Shown here: one piece after another, positions 46,370 through 56,648 of the stretch
Numbering within the stretch: position 1 is the stretch's first letter
How the letters are laid out: each line of letters opens with the position of its first letter
Notes under the pieces: model-generated
What the model saw: only the letters and a program-made list of their open reading frames with translations
What the model was told of the DNA's origin: nothing
The model's database searches: none
From: Chamaelirium japonicum
Lineage: Eukaryota; Streptophyta; Magnoliopsida; Liliales; Melanthiaceae
Assembly: GCA_947650365.1 (NCBI GenBank)
Contig: OX393549.1
Span: forward strand, 19,201,532-19,265,531
DNA length: 64,000 nucleotides
Direction: 5' to 3'
Translations under genes and position numbers: made by a program

Positions 46370-46630
46370 TCTCAACCTAACCGAAACATGACCAACCAGA
46401 ATCGTCACGTGCACCTGGACTCGGCTACAACGTCAATGTCTCAAGTATGATATTATACCATCCGAGTCAGCACGGCTCCAACTTCACCCAAGGATCCGAT
46501 TACCCTAAACCCGACACACGTGGCAATCCTATGTGTAACATGGTGCTAGTCTCTTTGCCTAGTAAAGAATGTACATTGTTGGCAACATTTGTGTGACACA
46601 ACATATCTAAATGTGTTTAAGAGTCCTTTG
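46370..46630. other. duplicated intergenic DNA
   Basis: Between the hAT element and the LTR; shared with copy 2 (58801-58941) apart from a deletion there. No gene. Confidence 0.5.
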
Positions 46631-46970
46631 TGTTGGGGAATTGGCTCGCGTTGATGCCAATCCCTTTTTCTACGGAAGCCTTAGGATGATGCTCGAGGTT
46701 CGAGGGTCAAAACCCTGCAAAGATCGTACAACCATACAGAAAATACGATACACGTATACAACAATAATGCACACCACGGATTCCCAGACAATCAAGAATT
46801 TGGATTGTTACTAGTAACAGAATACAACATGCAATGGTCACCGTTTGTTGGACCCCACAAATTCTCTACTTACTCCTCTCACAGAACACAACCACGAGTA
46901 GAGAACAACCCGCCCAAGAGATACTGAGATGTACCAGAGGATCACCAAGAGATGAAAGCACCCACCAAAG

Positions 46971-48069
46971 TGTTGGGTGTGTGTGTGTTAAAACCACACT
47001 TTTAGTCCCATATCGGTTAGGGGAGAAATCCCCTACCACAATATAAGGATTTGCCCACTTCCCCCCACTAGTCATCACACTAGAGGAGGGGCTCCACTAG
47101 CTCACACACGCGCGCGCGTGTGTGCCGTGCCGAGCCGGGCTTGGGCATGGGCTGGGCGGCACGTGTGTGTGTGCGCCCGCGGACCCGGACACGATAGCAC
47201 CTCCGAAATGGGCTGGTCCGCACCTGCCCTCTTTTTGTTTTTTGCTATTAAGTCCTCCCCCATTTATTAAATTCCTTTTTGGCTACTAGCCGTTTTGCAT
47301 GCGACCCGTTGCTGCATGCGAGCCGTTACGAGAGCTGTAACGTGCGAGGTTAATCGCAGCCCATTAACCGCTCCCCTCTTTCAGCCTCCCATTAACAGCC
47401 CGAGGCCTATATAAGGCCCGGTGCAGCCATGGGATTAACACACTCCGAAAATCGGAATTCCTCTCTGCTTACTGCCTCTCTCTCTCCCATTCTCTCGTGC
47501 CGTGTTGCTGTGGTGCTGCCCCTTTGCTCCGAAGAGACTCCCTCTCTCGGACCAAAGCCTTGCTGCGGTGCTACCTCCCGGCCTCGAGAAGATCGTCATC
47601 GAGTCGCTGGGTTCCTGAAAGTCTACGAGGTTCGCAAAACCTTCTTGGAGTCGTGCCGACGAGAAGGAGGTCGCCTGACCGGGGTCGCCGTATCTCCGAG
47701 AACAATTGCCACGAGACCCGCACGAGGGGGGCAATAAGATTCTTGGGACAGTGCCTAGCACGCTTCGACCACAGGCCAGAGTTTCTAACTCTTCTTTTGT
47801 CCTAACATTAGATCTAAAATAATCGACTTGCATCTAATAGAGAAATCTAAATAATTAGATATATTTTAGATAGATTGTATCTCCCTTTTAGAAAAGTTCG
47901 GCAAGGTGAATGACGGTTCCATAGAACCCGCTCTGCCTTGGCAAACAATTTCTAAAAGAAATTTGTGACTTGTCCTTGTTTGCGAAAATAACATTTGCTA
48001 ATCAATTTTAATATTAATAATTTGATTAAATCCTAAATTTGCTAGTTTAGAACGATTACATTTCCAACA
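46971..48069 (+). repeat. copia 5' LTR (1099 bp)
   Basis: Begins TGTTGGGTGTGTGTGTG and ends ACATTTCCAACA. A TATA box CCTATATAAGGCC lies at 47406-47418, so transcription should start near 47440. It carries a 102-codon frame (47429-47737), also present in the 3' LTR. It lacks 11 bp at 47348-47369 that form one arm of a hairpin in the 3' LTR. Confidence 0.93.
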
Positions 48070-48505
48070 ATCCAAGAATCTTATTGTTATTTAATCGTTC
48101 ATCATATTATCATTCTATTGTGCATTTCATTTTGGTAGTATTGTTATCATAGAATAAATAGCTTCATTATTAGTTGTTAAAAGTTGCGCTATAGTTATTA
48201 GTCAAAATTAGTTCTCTACAAAAGTTAATTAAAAGCATACATTTTAGAAAAGACTAAGAGTCATTATTTGGAATATTCCACTACCTACGGTGTCTAGAAA
48301 GGCTTGACAAACCGGCATTAAATTGCCCAAGGTAGTTTGATATTTGAGCGAGCCTAGTGCTCCACCTCCTACCTGGAGCCCATCTGGCCATTAGGATTTG
48401 GAAGTTTCATTTTGACTTCTGAAAGTCAAATCTATACAGTGTGCTTTAAAATTGACAAAACTCATTTTTTAATCCACAGATTTCAACTTCTTACTTTGGT
48501 CCGAA
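48070..48505 (+). other. copia leader without canonical primer-binding site
   Basis: Directly after the 5' LTR comes ATCCAAGAATCTTATTG. The expected TGGTATCAGAGCC (Met-tRNA) or any TGG start is not adjacent to the LTR. The rest is AT-rich leader before the gag ATG. Confidence 0.6.
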
Positions 48506-49852
48506 ATGGCCTCACCAAACCGTGAAACCCTTAGTGCCAAACCCGAAAAGTTTGACGGGTCTAACTTCAAGAGGTGGCAGAACCAGATGCGTTTCTGGCT
48601 AACCACACTTGGGTTATTGTCAGCCATAGGTGAAACCGCACCAGGAGTATCCAATGGGTCTAGCCAAACTCGTCGTACCCGAGCCTCCACTTCACAACCT
48701 GAACCTGAATCCACTTTTGGCTTTCCCACTAGGACCCCAGAAGAAATCAACTACCATGGTCTTCATAGGATCCTAGGGGCCTTATCTGATAGATTATACG
48801 ATATCTATTATACCATTCAAAACCCTAAGGACCTATGGGATACCCTAGAGCGTAAGTATGGCCTAGATGATGCTGGAGTAAAACGCTTCAAAGCGTCTGA
48901 CTTCAACAGCTTTAAAATGGTTGACTCCAAACCCATGAATGATCAGATTCATGAGTTTGAAAACCTAGTCCAACATCTGAAGACTAATGGTTCCACCCTT
49001 GATGAAACCTTCCAAATAGCCTGTCTTATAGATAAACTCCCTGCTTCTTGGTCCGAGTTTTCTAAACACCTAAGTCATACCCAAGGTGACCTAACCCTAA
49101 CTCAAGTTCTAAACTCTATTAGAATTGAGGAGCAACATAGGCTCAGGGAAAAGGGATCCTCTGAATCCAAACCCAAGGTCAACAATGTAGAGGGTCAACC
49201 GTCTAAGCCATTCCAAAAACCTAGACATAAGTTCCAGAAGAAACCCTTCCACCCTAAGCCTAAGCCATACACCAAGAAGCTATACCATAGCAACCATAAC
49301 CCAAACCATCCCAAGGACCAAAAGAAGGAAGGAGTGCGTTGCTGCTACGTCTGCGGTCGGACCAATCACATGGCCAACCAATGCTTCTACAAGAAGACAG
49401 CACCACCTCCAAATCCAAGAAGAAATGGTCCAACGCCACCCGGCTCCCAAGTCAACATGGTGACCTCTGGAGCTGGCTCTTCTGGGACCGCTTTCAGGTC
49501 TGTTCTCTTCACCCCTGAAGTTAACATGACCTTTCAAGCATTTGATTGGTGGATTGACACAGGAGCTAACATTCATGTTTGCTCTGATCAATCTTTGTTT
49601 TCCACCTATCAGGTCTCAGGTGGAGGAGCTGTAAGCATGGGGAACAATGCTGAGGCTCGTGTGCTAGGGATAGGACGGATCGACCTGAAGCTGACGTCGG
49701 AGAAGACCCTAACCCTGCGCGGAGTCCACCACGTTCCGGAGATTAGGAGGAACTTAATTAGTGGGTTCTTATTAGTCCAACAGGACTATGAGCTTGTATT
49801 TGAGTCCAATAAAGTTGTAATAACTAAAGGAATGAATTTTATTAGAAAATGA
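48506..49852 (+). CDS. copia gag and protease part
   Basis: Starts MASPNRETLSAKPEKFDG, a normal plant copia gag start. Residues 10-230 are the gag (UBN2/Retrotran_gag_2) region, with KRWQNQMRFWL and KDLWDTLERKYG. A CCHC zinc knuckle, CYVCGRTNHMANQC, is near residue 280, after a lysine/proline-rich linker. The protease motif WWIDTGANIHVCSD is near residue 348 with its DTG. The frame stops at a TGA (49850-49852) after KGMNFIRK. The same frame continues after the TGA into integrase, so this is a premature stop or read-through site inside one polyprotein rather than a natural gene end. Confidence 0.88.
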   Translation: MASPNRETLSAKPEKFDGSNFKRWQNQMRFWLTTLGLLSAIGETAPGVSNGSSQTRRTRASTSQPEPESTFGFPTRTPEEINYHGLHRILGALSDRLYDIYYTIQNPKDLWDTLERKYGLDDAGVKRFKASDFNSFKMVDSKPMNDQIHEFENLVQHLKTNGSTLDETFQIACLIDKLPASWSEFSKHLSHTQGDLTLTQVLNSIRIEEQHRLREKGSSESKPKVNNVEGQPSKPFQKPRHKFQKKPFHPKPKPYTKKLYHSNHNPNHPKDQKKEGVRCCYVCGRTNHMANQCFYKKTAPPPNPRRNGPTPPGSQVNMVTSGAGSSGTAFRSVLFTPEVNMTFQAFDWWIDTGANIHVCSDQSLFSTYQVSGGGAVSMGNNAEARVLGIGRIDLKLTSEKTLTLRGVHHVPEIRRNLISGFLLVQQDYELVFESNKVVITKGMNFIRK

Positions 49853-52234
49853 TTTCTTTGTGATGGCTTATTTAAATTAAATGTCTTTAATCCTTCGTCT
49901 ACAATTCTGAATGTTGAGTCTTCGGTCACTTGGCACCAAAGACTAGGTCATGTAAATTATAATTCTATTAAGAAACTCATGACCCTAAACATCATTCCCA
50001 AATCCGATACTAGGAATCTCGACAAGTGCGAGATATGCGTAGAAGCGAAACAATCTAAGAAATCTTTTAAAACCATCGATCGAGACTCCCATATACTTGA
50101 ATTAATTCACAGCGATGTCTGTGATTCTGGGAGAACCTCGAGAGGTGGCAATAGATATTTTGTAACGTTCATAGATGACGCTTCAAAATATTGCCACCTA
50201 TACCTTATTAAAACTAAGGATGAAGTACTCAGTAAATTTAAAATTTACAGAGCTCTGGTTGAAAACCAATTAGACGAAACCATTAAGATCCTTAGGTCAG
50301 ACCGAGGAGGGGAGTACACCTCAAATGAGTTAAGTGAGTACTGTGATGACTATGGAATACTCCATGAAGTCACAGCTCCTTACACTCCCCAATCCAACGG
50401 TGTAGCGGAAAGGAAAAATAGAACCCTAATGAACATGGTCAATTCTATGTTACTAAGCTCTGGAGCGCCAGAGAACTTATGGGGGGAAGCCCTAATGATG
50501 GCTTGTTTTATCCTTAACCGTATTCCTTTTAAACACAATGACTTGACCCCATACGAAGTATGGAAACATAGAAAACCAAACTTAGAATATTTAAAAGTGT
50601 GGGGGTGCCTAGCTAAGGTAAAAATCCCCGATAACAAAAGGAAGAAGATAGGACCTAAGACTGTAGATGCTATCTTTATTGGCTACGCTTCAGACAGTAA
50701 CGCTAATCGATTTTTAGTGTTTAACTCTGAAATAAGCGAAATAGCCAATAACACCATAATCGAAGCAAGAGATGCTTCATACTTCGAAAATATCTTCCCT
50801 TATAAGACTAGGATCAATACTAATCCCAATAACCAGGCTTCTAGTTCTAATCAGGTAACTCAGATCGAACCCGAAGTCCAATTAGAACCTGAAGACCAGA
50901 CTGAACCGGTAACCGAACCTAGGAGTAAACGTGCCCGTGTAGAGAAAGTCTTTGATGACTTCTATGCACTTATGGTGGAAAACTCTCCCTCCACCTATAC
51001 AGATGCAATGAAGTCCATAGACTCACCTTTTTGGAAAGAAGCCATAGATAATGAAATCCAATCCATACTTCAAAACCATACCTGGGAACTCACCAATTTA
51101 CCTCCTGGTTGTAAAACTATAGGATATAAATGGGTGTTTAAGAAAAAGCTTAGACCCGACGGTACCATAGATAAATTTAAGGCACGACTTGTAGCCAAGG
51201 GCTTTACCCAAAAACCCGGGGTAGACTATTTTGATGTCTACTCACCTGTCGCTAGGATAACCACGATTAGGATCCTCATCGCCTTAGCTTCAATTTATAA
51301 GCTAGTCATACATCAAATGGATGTCAAGACTGCTTTCTTGAATGACGACCTTAATGAGGAAATTTATATGGACCAACCCGAGGGATTTACTGCACCTGGA
51401 CAAGAGGGAAAGGTGTGTAAATTAATTCGATCCCTCTATGGACTTAAACAAGCCCCAAAACAATGGCACACGAAATTCGATGAAGTTATCTTATCCTATG
51501 GATTTGATATCAACACAACGGATGAATGTGTATACCATAAAGTAGATGGTAATAATGTTGTCATCTTATGTTTGTATGTTGACGATATTCTGATATTCGG
51601 TTCAAACATACAAATCATAAATGATATCAAACACTTTTTGTCCCAAAACTTTGACATGAAAGATTTAGGACAAGCCGACGTTATTTTGAACACTAAGATC
51701 ATTAGGAAGGACAATGGTTTAGTGTTATCCCAATCCCACTATGTCGAGAAAATCCTTAGGAAATTTTACGACCCCGATTGCCAACCGGTATCCACACCAT
51801 ATGATCCAAATACCCATCTGACAAAGAATACTGGACTTTCTAGACTACAGAGCGAGTATGCTCAAATCATAGGATCGCTAGGTTTTCTAGCAAACTATAC
51901 TCGACCCGATATCGCTTACGCGGTAAATAGACTTAGTCGTTATACGTCTAACCCGAATTTGTCCCATTGGAATGCGTTAGAAAGAATTTTTAGATATCTA
52001 AAGGGAACGATATCATACGGTCTCCACTATAGTGGATATCCAGCTGTATTAGAGGGATACTCTGATGCTAACTGGATTAGTGATTCAATAGATATTAAGT
52101 CCACAACCGGATATGTATTCCTACTAGGAGGTGGAGCCATATCTTGGAAATCCACCAACCAGACTGTTATAGCTAGGAGTACCATGGAATCAGAAATGAT
52201 AGCGCTAGATACCACTAGCACAGAAGCAGAATGA
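49853..52234 (+). CDS. copia integrase, reverse transcriptase and RNase H part
   Basis: In the frame of gag. Pre-integrase motif [12 protein letters not shown] (about 49933), integrase with Asp in HSDVCDSG, Asp in SDRGGEYTS and Glu in GVAERKNR. The reverse transcriptase has [20 protein letters not shown], the block [11 protein letters not shown] and the catalytic YVDDILIFG (about 51575). RNase H begins [11 protein letters not shown] and has [10 protein letters not shown]. The frame meets a second TGA at 52232-52234, in the place where copia RNase H usually has Trp. All catalytic residues that I can check are present. No ATG start is expected, as this is normally part of a polyprotein. Confidence 0.9.
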   Translation, partial: FLCDGLFKLNVFNPSSTILNVESSVTWHQRLGHVNYNSIKKLMTLNIIPKSDTRNLDKCEICVEAKQSKKSFKTIDRDSHILELIHSDVCDSGRTSRGGNRYFVTFIDDASKYCHLYLIKTKDEVLSKFKIYRALVENQLDETIKILRSDRGGEYTSNELSEYCDDYGILHEVTAPYTPQSNGVAERKNRTLMNMVNSMLLSSGAPENLWGEALMMACFILNRIPFKHNDLTPYEVWKHRKPNLEYLKVWGCLAKVKIPDNKRKKIGPKTVDAIFIGYASDSNANRFLVFNSEISEIANNTIIEARDASYFENIFPYKTRINTNPNNQASSSNQVTQIEPEVQLEPEDQTEPVTEPRSKRARVEKVFDDFYALMVENSPSTYTDAMKSIDSPFWKEAIDNEIQSILQNHTWELTNLPPGCKTIGYKWVFKKKLRPDGTIDKFKARLVAKGFTQKPGVDYFDVYSPVARITTIRILIALASIYKLVIHQMDVKTAFLNDDLNEEIYMDQPEGFTAPGQEGKVCKLIRSLYGLKQAPKQWHTKFDEVILSYGFDINTTDECVYHKVDGNNVVILCLYVDDILIFGSNIQIINDIKHFLSQNFDMKDLGQADVILNTKIIRKDNGLVLSQSHYVEKILRKFYDPDCQPVSTPYDPNTHLTKNTGLSRLQSEYAQIIGSLGFLANYTRPDIAYAVNRLSRYTSNPNLSHWNALERIFRYLKGTISYGLHYSGYPAVLEGYSDANWISDSIDIKSTTGYVFLLGGGAISWKSTNQTVIARSTMESEMIALDTTSTEAE

Positions 52235-52522
52235 CTTCGAGATCGTCTATATGAGATCCCATTGATAGAAAAGCCTTTACCGGCTATATCTATCCATTGT
52301 GATTGTCGATCAGCTATTGATAAATGTAATCAAGAAAACGCTGACGTGAAAATAAATCGACATCTGAAAGTGAGACATAGATCTCTCAGATATAAGATGA
52401 AAAATCAAATAATTGCCCTAGACTTTGTTAGATCCGAAAAGAATTTGGCGGATCATCTAACTAAGGGCCTTTCTAGGACAGTGGTCTTAGAATCGTCGAG
52501 GGGGATGAGATTAAGCCCATAA
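52235..52522 (+). CDS. copia RNase H C-terminal part
   Basis: Continues the same frame after the second TGA. Contains HCDCRSAIDKC, RHLKVRHRSLRY and SEKNLADHLTKGLSR, the C-terminal RNase H signature of copia elements, ending ESSRGMRLSP and TAA. It cannot be made without read-through of the TGA. Confidence 0.85.
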   Translation, partial: LRDRLYEIPLIEKPLPAISIHCDCRSAIDKCNQENADVKINRHLKVRHRSLRYKMKNQIIALDFVRSEKNLADHLTKGLSRTVVLESSRGMRLSP

Positions 52523-53070
52523 GAAAGATCACCGCAGTGGGAACCCAACCTCACGGAGGTTCAATGGGTAGAAACAAACTGTAGTAGTGATTGAAAATAA
52601 GGAGCACTGAATAATGCTCCCGTCCCTATGACGTCAGTGCTTATTAAAAGCAAGGGGCAGGATGAGTGTAAAACTCTTAATAAGTCCAAGACCCATGAGG
52701 CGGGGTGTCGCCTTGCTCACACCCCTATTAGGACTTACCTATATGTATGTCGTTGTGAGGCCGCAACTCTGGGACCAGGGCTGCTCCCTAGAAACATACA
52801 AGAAAAGATATCTGCGCAAGGCCATTAATAGCGCAACCCGCTTAGAACCATCGAAAACTGTACTACGTGTACTACTTGTAGAAACCTGATAAATGAGGCT
52901 GGTTCAAGGCGTAGTCCACCAAGCCCTCACGGATGTATACAACTGTACTAAGTGGAGATTCAAACCGGAAGGTACCTACACCTACTGCGTAGTATAAGGA
53001 ATCCAGCAAAGTCTTTTTATTTTACATTTTAAACTTTTTAATTATTTAATATTTAGTGGTTTTAAACACA
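52523..53070 (+). other. copia 3' untranslated internal region
   Basis: Between the end of RNase H and the polypurine tract. Frames of 66 and 75 codons are not recognised. Confidence 0.6.
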
Positions 53071-53080
53071 TGTGGGGGAT
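53071..53080 (+). other. copia polypurine tract
   Basis: TGTGGGGGAT directly precedes the 3' LTR start TGTTGG. Confidence 0.85.
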
Positions 53081-54196
53081 TGTTGGGTGTGTGTGTGTTA
53101 AAACCACACTTTTAGTCCCATATCGGTTATGGAAGAAATCCCCTACCAACATATAAGGATTTGCCCACTTCCCCCCACTAGTCATCACACTAGAGGAGGG
53201 GCTCCACTAGCTCACACACGCGCGCGCGTGTGTGCCGTGCCGAGCCGAGCCGGGCCGGGCTTGGGCTTGGGCTGGGCGGCGCGTGTGTGTGCGCCCGCGG
53301 ACCCGGACACGATAGCACCTCCGAAATGGGCTGGTCCGCACCTGCCCTCTTTTTGTTTTTTGCTATTAAGTCCTCCCCCATTTATTAAATTCCTTTTTGG
53401 CTACTAGCCGTTTTGCATGCGACCCGTTGCTGCATGCGAGCCGTTACGAGAGCTATAACGTGCGAGGTTAATGGGCTTAATCGCAGCCCATTAACCGCTC
53501 CCCTCTTTCAGCCTCCCATTAACAGCCCGAGGCCTATATAAGGCCCGGTGTAGCCATGGGATTAACACACTCCGAAAATCGGAATTCCTCTCTGCTTACT
53601 GCCTCTCTCTCTCCCATTCTCTCGTGCCGTGTTGCTGTGGTGCTGCCCCTTTGCTCCGAAGAGACTCCCTCTCTCGGACCAAAGCCTTGCTGCGGTGCTA
53701 CCTCCCGGCCTCGAGAAGATCGTCATCGAGTCGCTGGGTTCCTGAAAGTCTACGAGGTTCGCAAAATCTTCTTGGAGTCATGCCGACGAGAAGGAGGTCG
53801 CCTGACCGGGGTCGCCGTATCTCCGAGAACAATTGCCACGAGACCCGCACGAGGGGGGCAATAAGATTCTTGGGACAGTGCCTAGCACGCTTCGACCACA
53901 GGCCAGAGTTTCTAACTCTTCTTTTGTCCTAACATTAGATCTAAAATAATCGACTTGCATCTAATAGAGAAATCTAAATAATTAGATATATTTTAGATAG
54001 ATTGTATCTCCCTTTTAGAAAAGTTCGGCAAGGTGAATGACGGTTCCATAGAACCCGCTCTGCCATGGCAAACAATTTCTAAAAGAAATTTGTGACTTGT
54101 CCTTGTTTGCGAAAATAACATTTGCTAATCAATTTTAATATTAATAATTTGATTAAATCCTAAATTTGCTAGTTTAGAACGATTACATTTCCAACA
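53081..54196 (+). repeat. copia 3' LTR (1116 bp)
   Basis: Begins and ends as the 5' LTR. It has extra GCCGAGCCGG units near 53240 and an extra 11 bp that complete a perfect hairpin (GGTTAATGGGCT at 53466-53477 with AGCCCATTAACC at 53485-53496). TATA box near 53533. Confidence 0.93.
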
Positions 54197-54991
54197 ATGT
54201 AGAAGCCGAAGTAAACTCCGAAGAACCCCGATAAAGACTTGGATGAATTTGAAGGAGAACCTGTAGACGAACCTCCACTCGCTCTTCCCTTCCTTCTTCA
54301 TTTTTTCGTCTTCCTCTCCTCTTCTTCTTCTTCTCTCTCTTCCTTCCTTCCTCTCTCATCTTTCCTTGCGGCAAACCCTTGACAGAGTTTCTGATTCTCT
54401 CCTCATCCTTTGACTCGTTCTAAATTCACTATATCGAAGAACCATTCCACCATGGCCACCGGTCGTCATGCTGTCACAAGCATCGAAGAGCTCCGTAGGA
54501 GCATCGTGTCGGCGGTCCCCCGAATCCTTCAATCTTCTCCCACGGGTCGCTCTCCTCCGTAAACAATCATCTATGTAGCATTTCCTTCCATACACTAGAG
54601 CCTCCCATAATCTCCTTTATATAAGGGAAAAAACGCATGCCCATAGGAATCCAAAACCGACTCAAAACGCTGCCTGACTCGCGACCTGCCCATGCTATTA
54701 GCACCCAGTTTTCCTGGGTAACTCGCCTGCTCGTACAGGTGAGTTCTGGCAGGGTTCTGTCTTTTGGGTGTGGTTTTAATAGGCCAAAACTCAACAATTA
54801 AGTCTAGTTAGAGTTTATGAATCATTCCTGGATTGTCAAAAGATTTTATTCAAAACCTAATCTTAGATATTTTGGAATGAGAAGTCGACCTGCTCTCATG
54901 TTTTGACTAGAGCACAAAGGCTAGGTATGAAAGTTCGAACTCTTCTCTTCCATTTTTCACCCTAAAGCTTCCATGCTGATATACTCGAACC

Positions 54992-55674
54992 CTAAAGCAA
55001 TTGTGTTAAAAAAAAAAACCCGAAGAAAGTGGTATTCATAGAGAAGCTCTATAAATTTCTTTCCCAAAGTGTATCAACACCAAGATAAGAGTCCAAAAAT
55101 ATAGCTTCTCTCTTTAGATTTTGGGGAGATCTTGGCGTCCTTCTCTCTTCCCCACTTGGGGGTGGAGATGCAGCCCCCCCAAGACCCAGATCTCTGTCGG
55201 ATTCTAGATGGGAAGGTAGGGAAGCCAGTTAGTGGGTTGGCTACTGCGGTAGAAGGAGAAGTCTCTTCCCCTTCGTCTAGATATGGTGTCAACAAGGAGG
55301 TTCTGCGAACGGCTGAGGAGGATTTTCTCCCTCCTCGACCTCCAACCTTGGAGGAGTTTCTTGCAGTGGGTTCCAGTAGATCTCCGGTAAAGGGGCGTGG
55401 AGAAGGCGTACATGCGTCTCCTTCCTCTTCTTCAATTTGTGGCAGTGGGGGGTCGGAACCTAGATTTGGTTGCCACCGAGTTGCAGATGCGAGATCTAGA
55501 GAGTCTCTGAGCTTCAGGTCGACTCGAGGTGAGGAGGAGGGCACTGCACAGGATCGTGTGGATGCTGTGGCAGATGGTGCGACTCTAGTAGCAACTGCGA
55601 TTTCTTGTGATGGAGGGGAGGTGAATGCTGGTCCTGATGCAGCGGCTCTTCGTCATTTCTGGGCCATAGTTAAA
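54992..55674. other. spacer between duplication copies with an unidentified frame
   Basis: Absent from the end of copy 2. It holds most of a 213-codon plus-strand frame (55132-55773), starting MASFSLPHLGVEMQPP and rich in Ser, Pro, Gly and Glu, whose last 35 codons run into copy 2 DNA. I recognise no domain. A LINE ORF1 start is conceivable, and so is chance. Confidence 0.35.
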
Positions 55675-56047
55675 ATACTTTTAACTATGCGGAACCAAGC
55701 TGATTCTATCTCGCAAAAAATAATTCATGTTAAGTTGATAACAAAAAATATAAATTTAATGAACTTAGGTTGAGCGTTATTGTCCTATTTTTCTATTTGA
55801 TTCGGCAAGATTTTGGGAGGGAGCTATTGCAATATTGCACTTGCAGGAGGACTTATTGCAAGTTGATACCTATGTCAGAGAGCTATCACTAAGTCCCCCT
55901 ATTTAATTTTTTGAGACGTCATTATCCTTAGCTATGAATGTCTCAAGCAAATGAATTTCCCATCCCATTTATGTCTCGTCAAAAGAACGGACCCTAAATG
56001 AGGTGGCAGTGACCCTCACATTTCTCCTGAATGTGATCCCTCTTAGC

Positions 56048-56537
56048 TAGGGGTGGCAATGGGTCGTGTCGGGTCAGGTTCATGTCGTGACTAGTTTCGG
56101 GTCATGTCCAAAACCCCTAGACCCGTACCCGAACCGTTTAACTAATCGTGTCTTGATCCTAAACCCATACCCGACCCGTTTATAAACAGGTAGACCCGAC
56201 AAGACCCGCTTACCACATGGGTTTATTCAGTTGACCTGATCGGAACCGATCCGACCCAATCCGACTGGACCAGACCTAACCCGATAGACCCACTGATACT
56301 ATATATTACAGTATCGGATTGCGGATAGACCCGACCCGACCCGACACTACCCGTTGAATTTTAAACGGGTCTTCCCGGGTCTACCGTGTCCAGACCCTAA
56401 ACCCGGATCCGACCCGTTTATTAAACAGGTCTATCGTGTCGATCCGTTTACGACCTGAACCTGTTTAGCCTTGACCAGACCCGCTAACTTCGTGTCGGGT
56501 CGGGTCTGCCGTGTCAGGTCCGAAATTGCCAGCCCTA
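56048..56537 (+). mobile_element. hAT-type MITE, ACCCG family (copy 2 only)
   Basis: Starts TAGGGGTGGCAAT and ends TTGCCAGCCCTA, flanked by a perfect CTCTTAGC (56040-56047 and 56538-56545). Copy 1 has the uninterrupted site CCCTCTTAGCCTCGATT (about 42463-42479). 490 bp, non-coding, with two CTAAACCC motifs. Confidence 0.92.
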
Positions 56538-56648
56538 CTCTTAGCCTCGATTGTATGTGACCTAGCCGACATAACCCATGCAGCCGAGGTACTCAGCTTC
56601 AGCGACACCAGATTGAACAACTTTTTGAAGCACTCACTGAGCTCGTTG

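Larger units (their letters stand above)
46971..54196 (+). mobile_element. Ty1/copia retrotransposon, nearly intact
   Basis: Complete structure: 5' LTR 46971-48069, leader, one gag-pol frame 48506-52522 broken only by two TGA codons, polypurine tract, 3' LTR 53081-54196. The LTRs start TGTTGG and end CCAACA and differ by few substitutions and two short indels, so the insertion is recent relative to the other repeats here. It lies in the LTR of duplication copy 1, and copy 2 gives the empty site CTAAAGTAGAAG. The target duplication is poor: AAAG before, ATG after. The domain order protease-integrase-RT-RNase H defines copia. Confidence 0.95.
46631..54796 (-). mobile_element. minus-strand solo LTR split by copia element (copy 1)
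   Basis: Left part 46631-46970 starts TGTTGGGGAATTGG; right part 54197-54796 ends GGCCAAAACTCAACA. Together they make about 940 bp, equal to the uninterrupted LTR at 58942-59881. A TATATAAAGG on the minus strand near 54620 would be its promoter. Flanks CTTTG and ATTAA do not match, so its own target duplication is lost. Confidence 0.75.
42098..54991. repeat. segmental duplication, copy 1
   Basis: Starts AAATACTTTTAACTATGCGG and is paralogous to 55675-60106. It shares with it, in order: the T-rich start, hAT host element, LINE, minus-strand LTR and the end near GATATACTCGAACCC. Extra in this copy: MITE 42502, TIR element 43212 and the copia element 46971-54196, so it is 12.9 kb against 4.4 kb for copy 2. 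Confidence 0.85.

Noticed and set aside
49280..49591. Minus-strand frame of 103 codons in copia gag
   Set aside because: Lies wholly over the gag/protease frame, has no recognisable domain and is explained as its shadow.
55132..55773. A confident host gene call
   Set aside because: No domain, no intron evidence, and its 3' part is duplicated repeat DNA; kept only as an unidentified frame.
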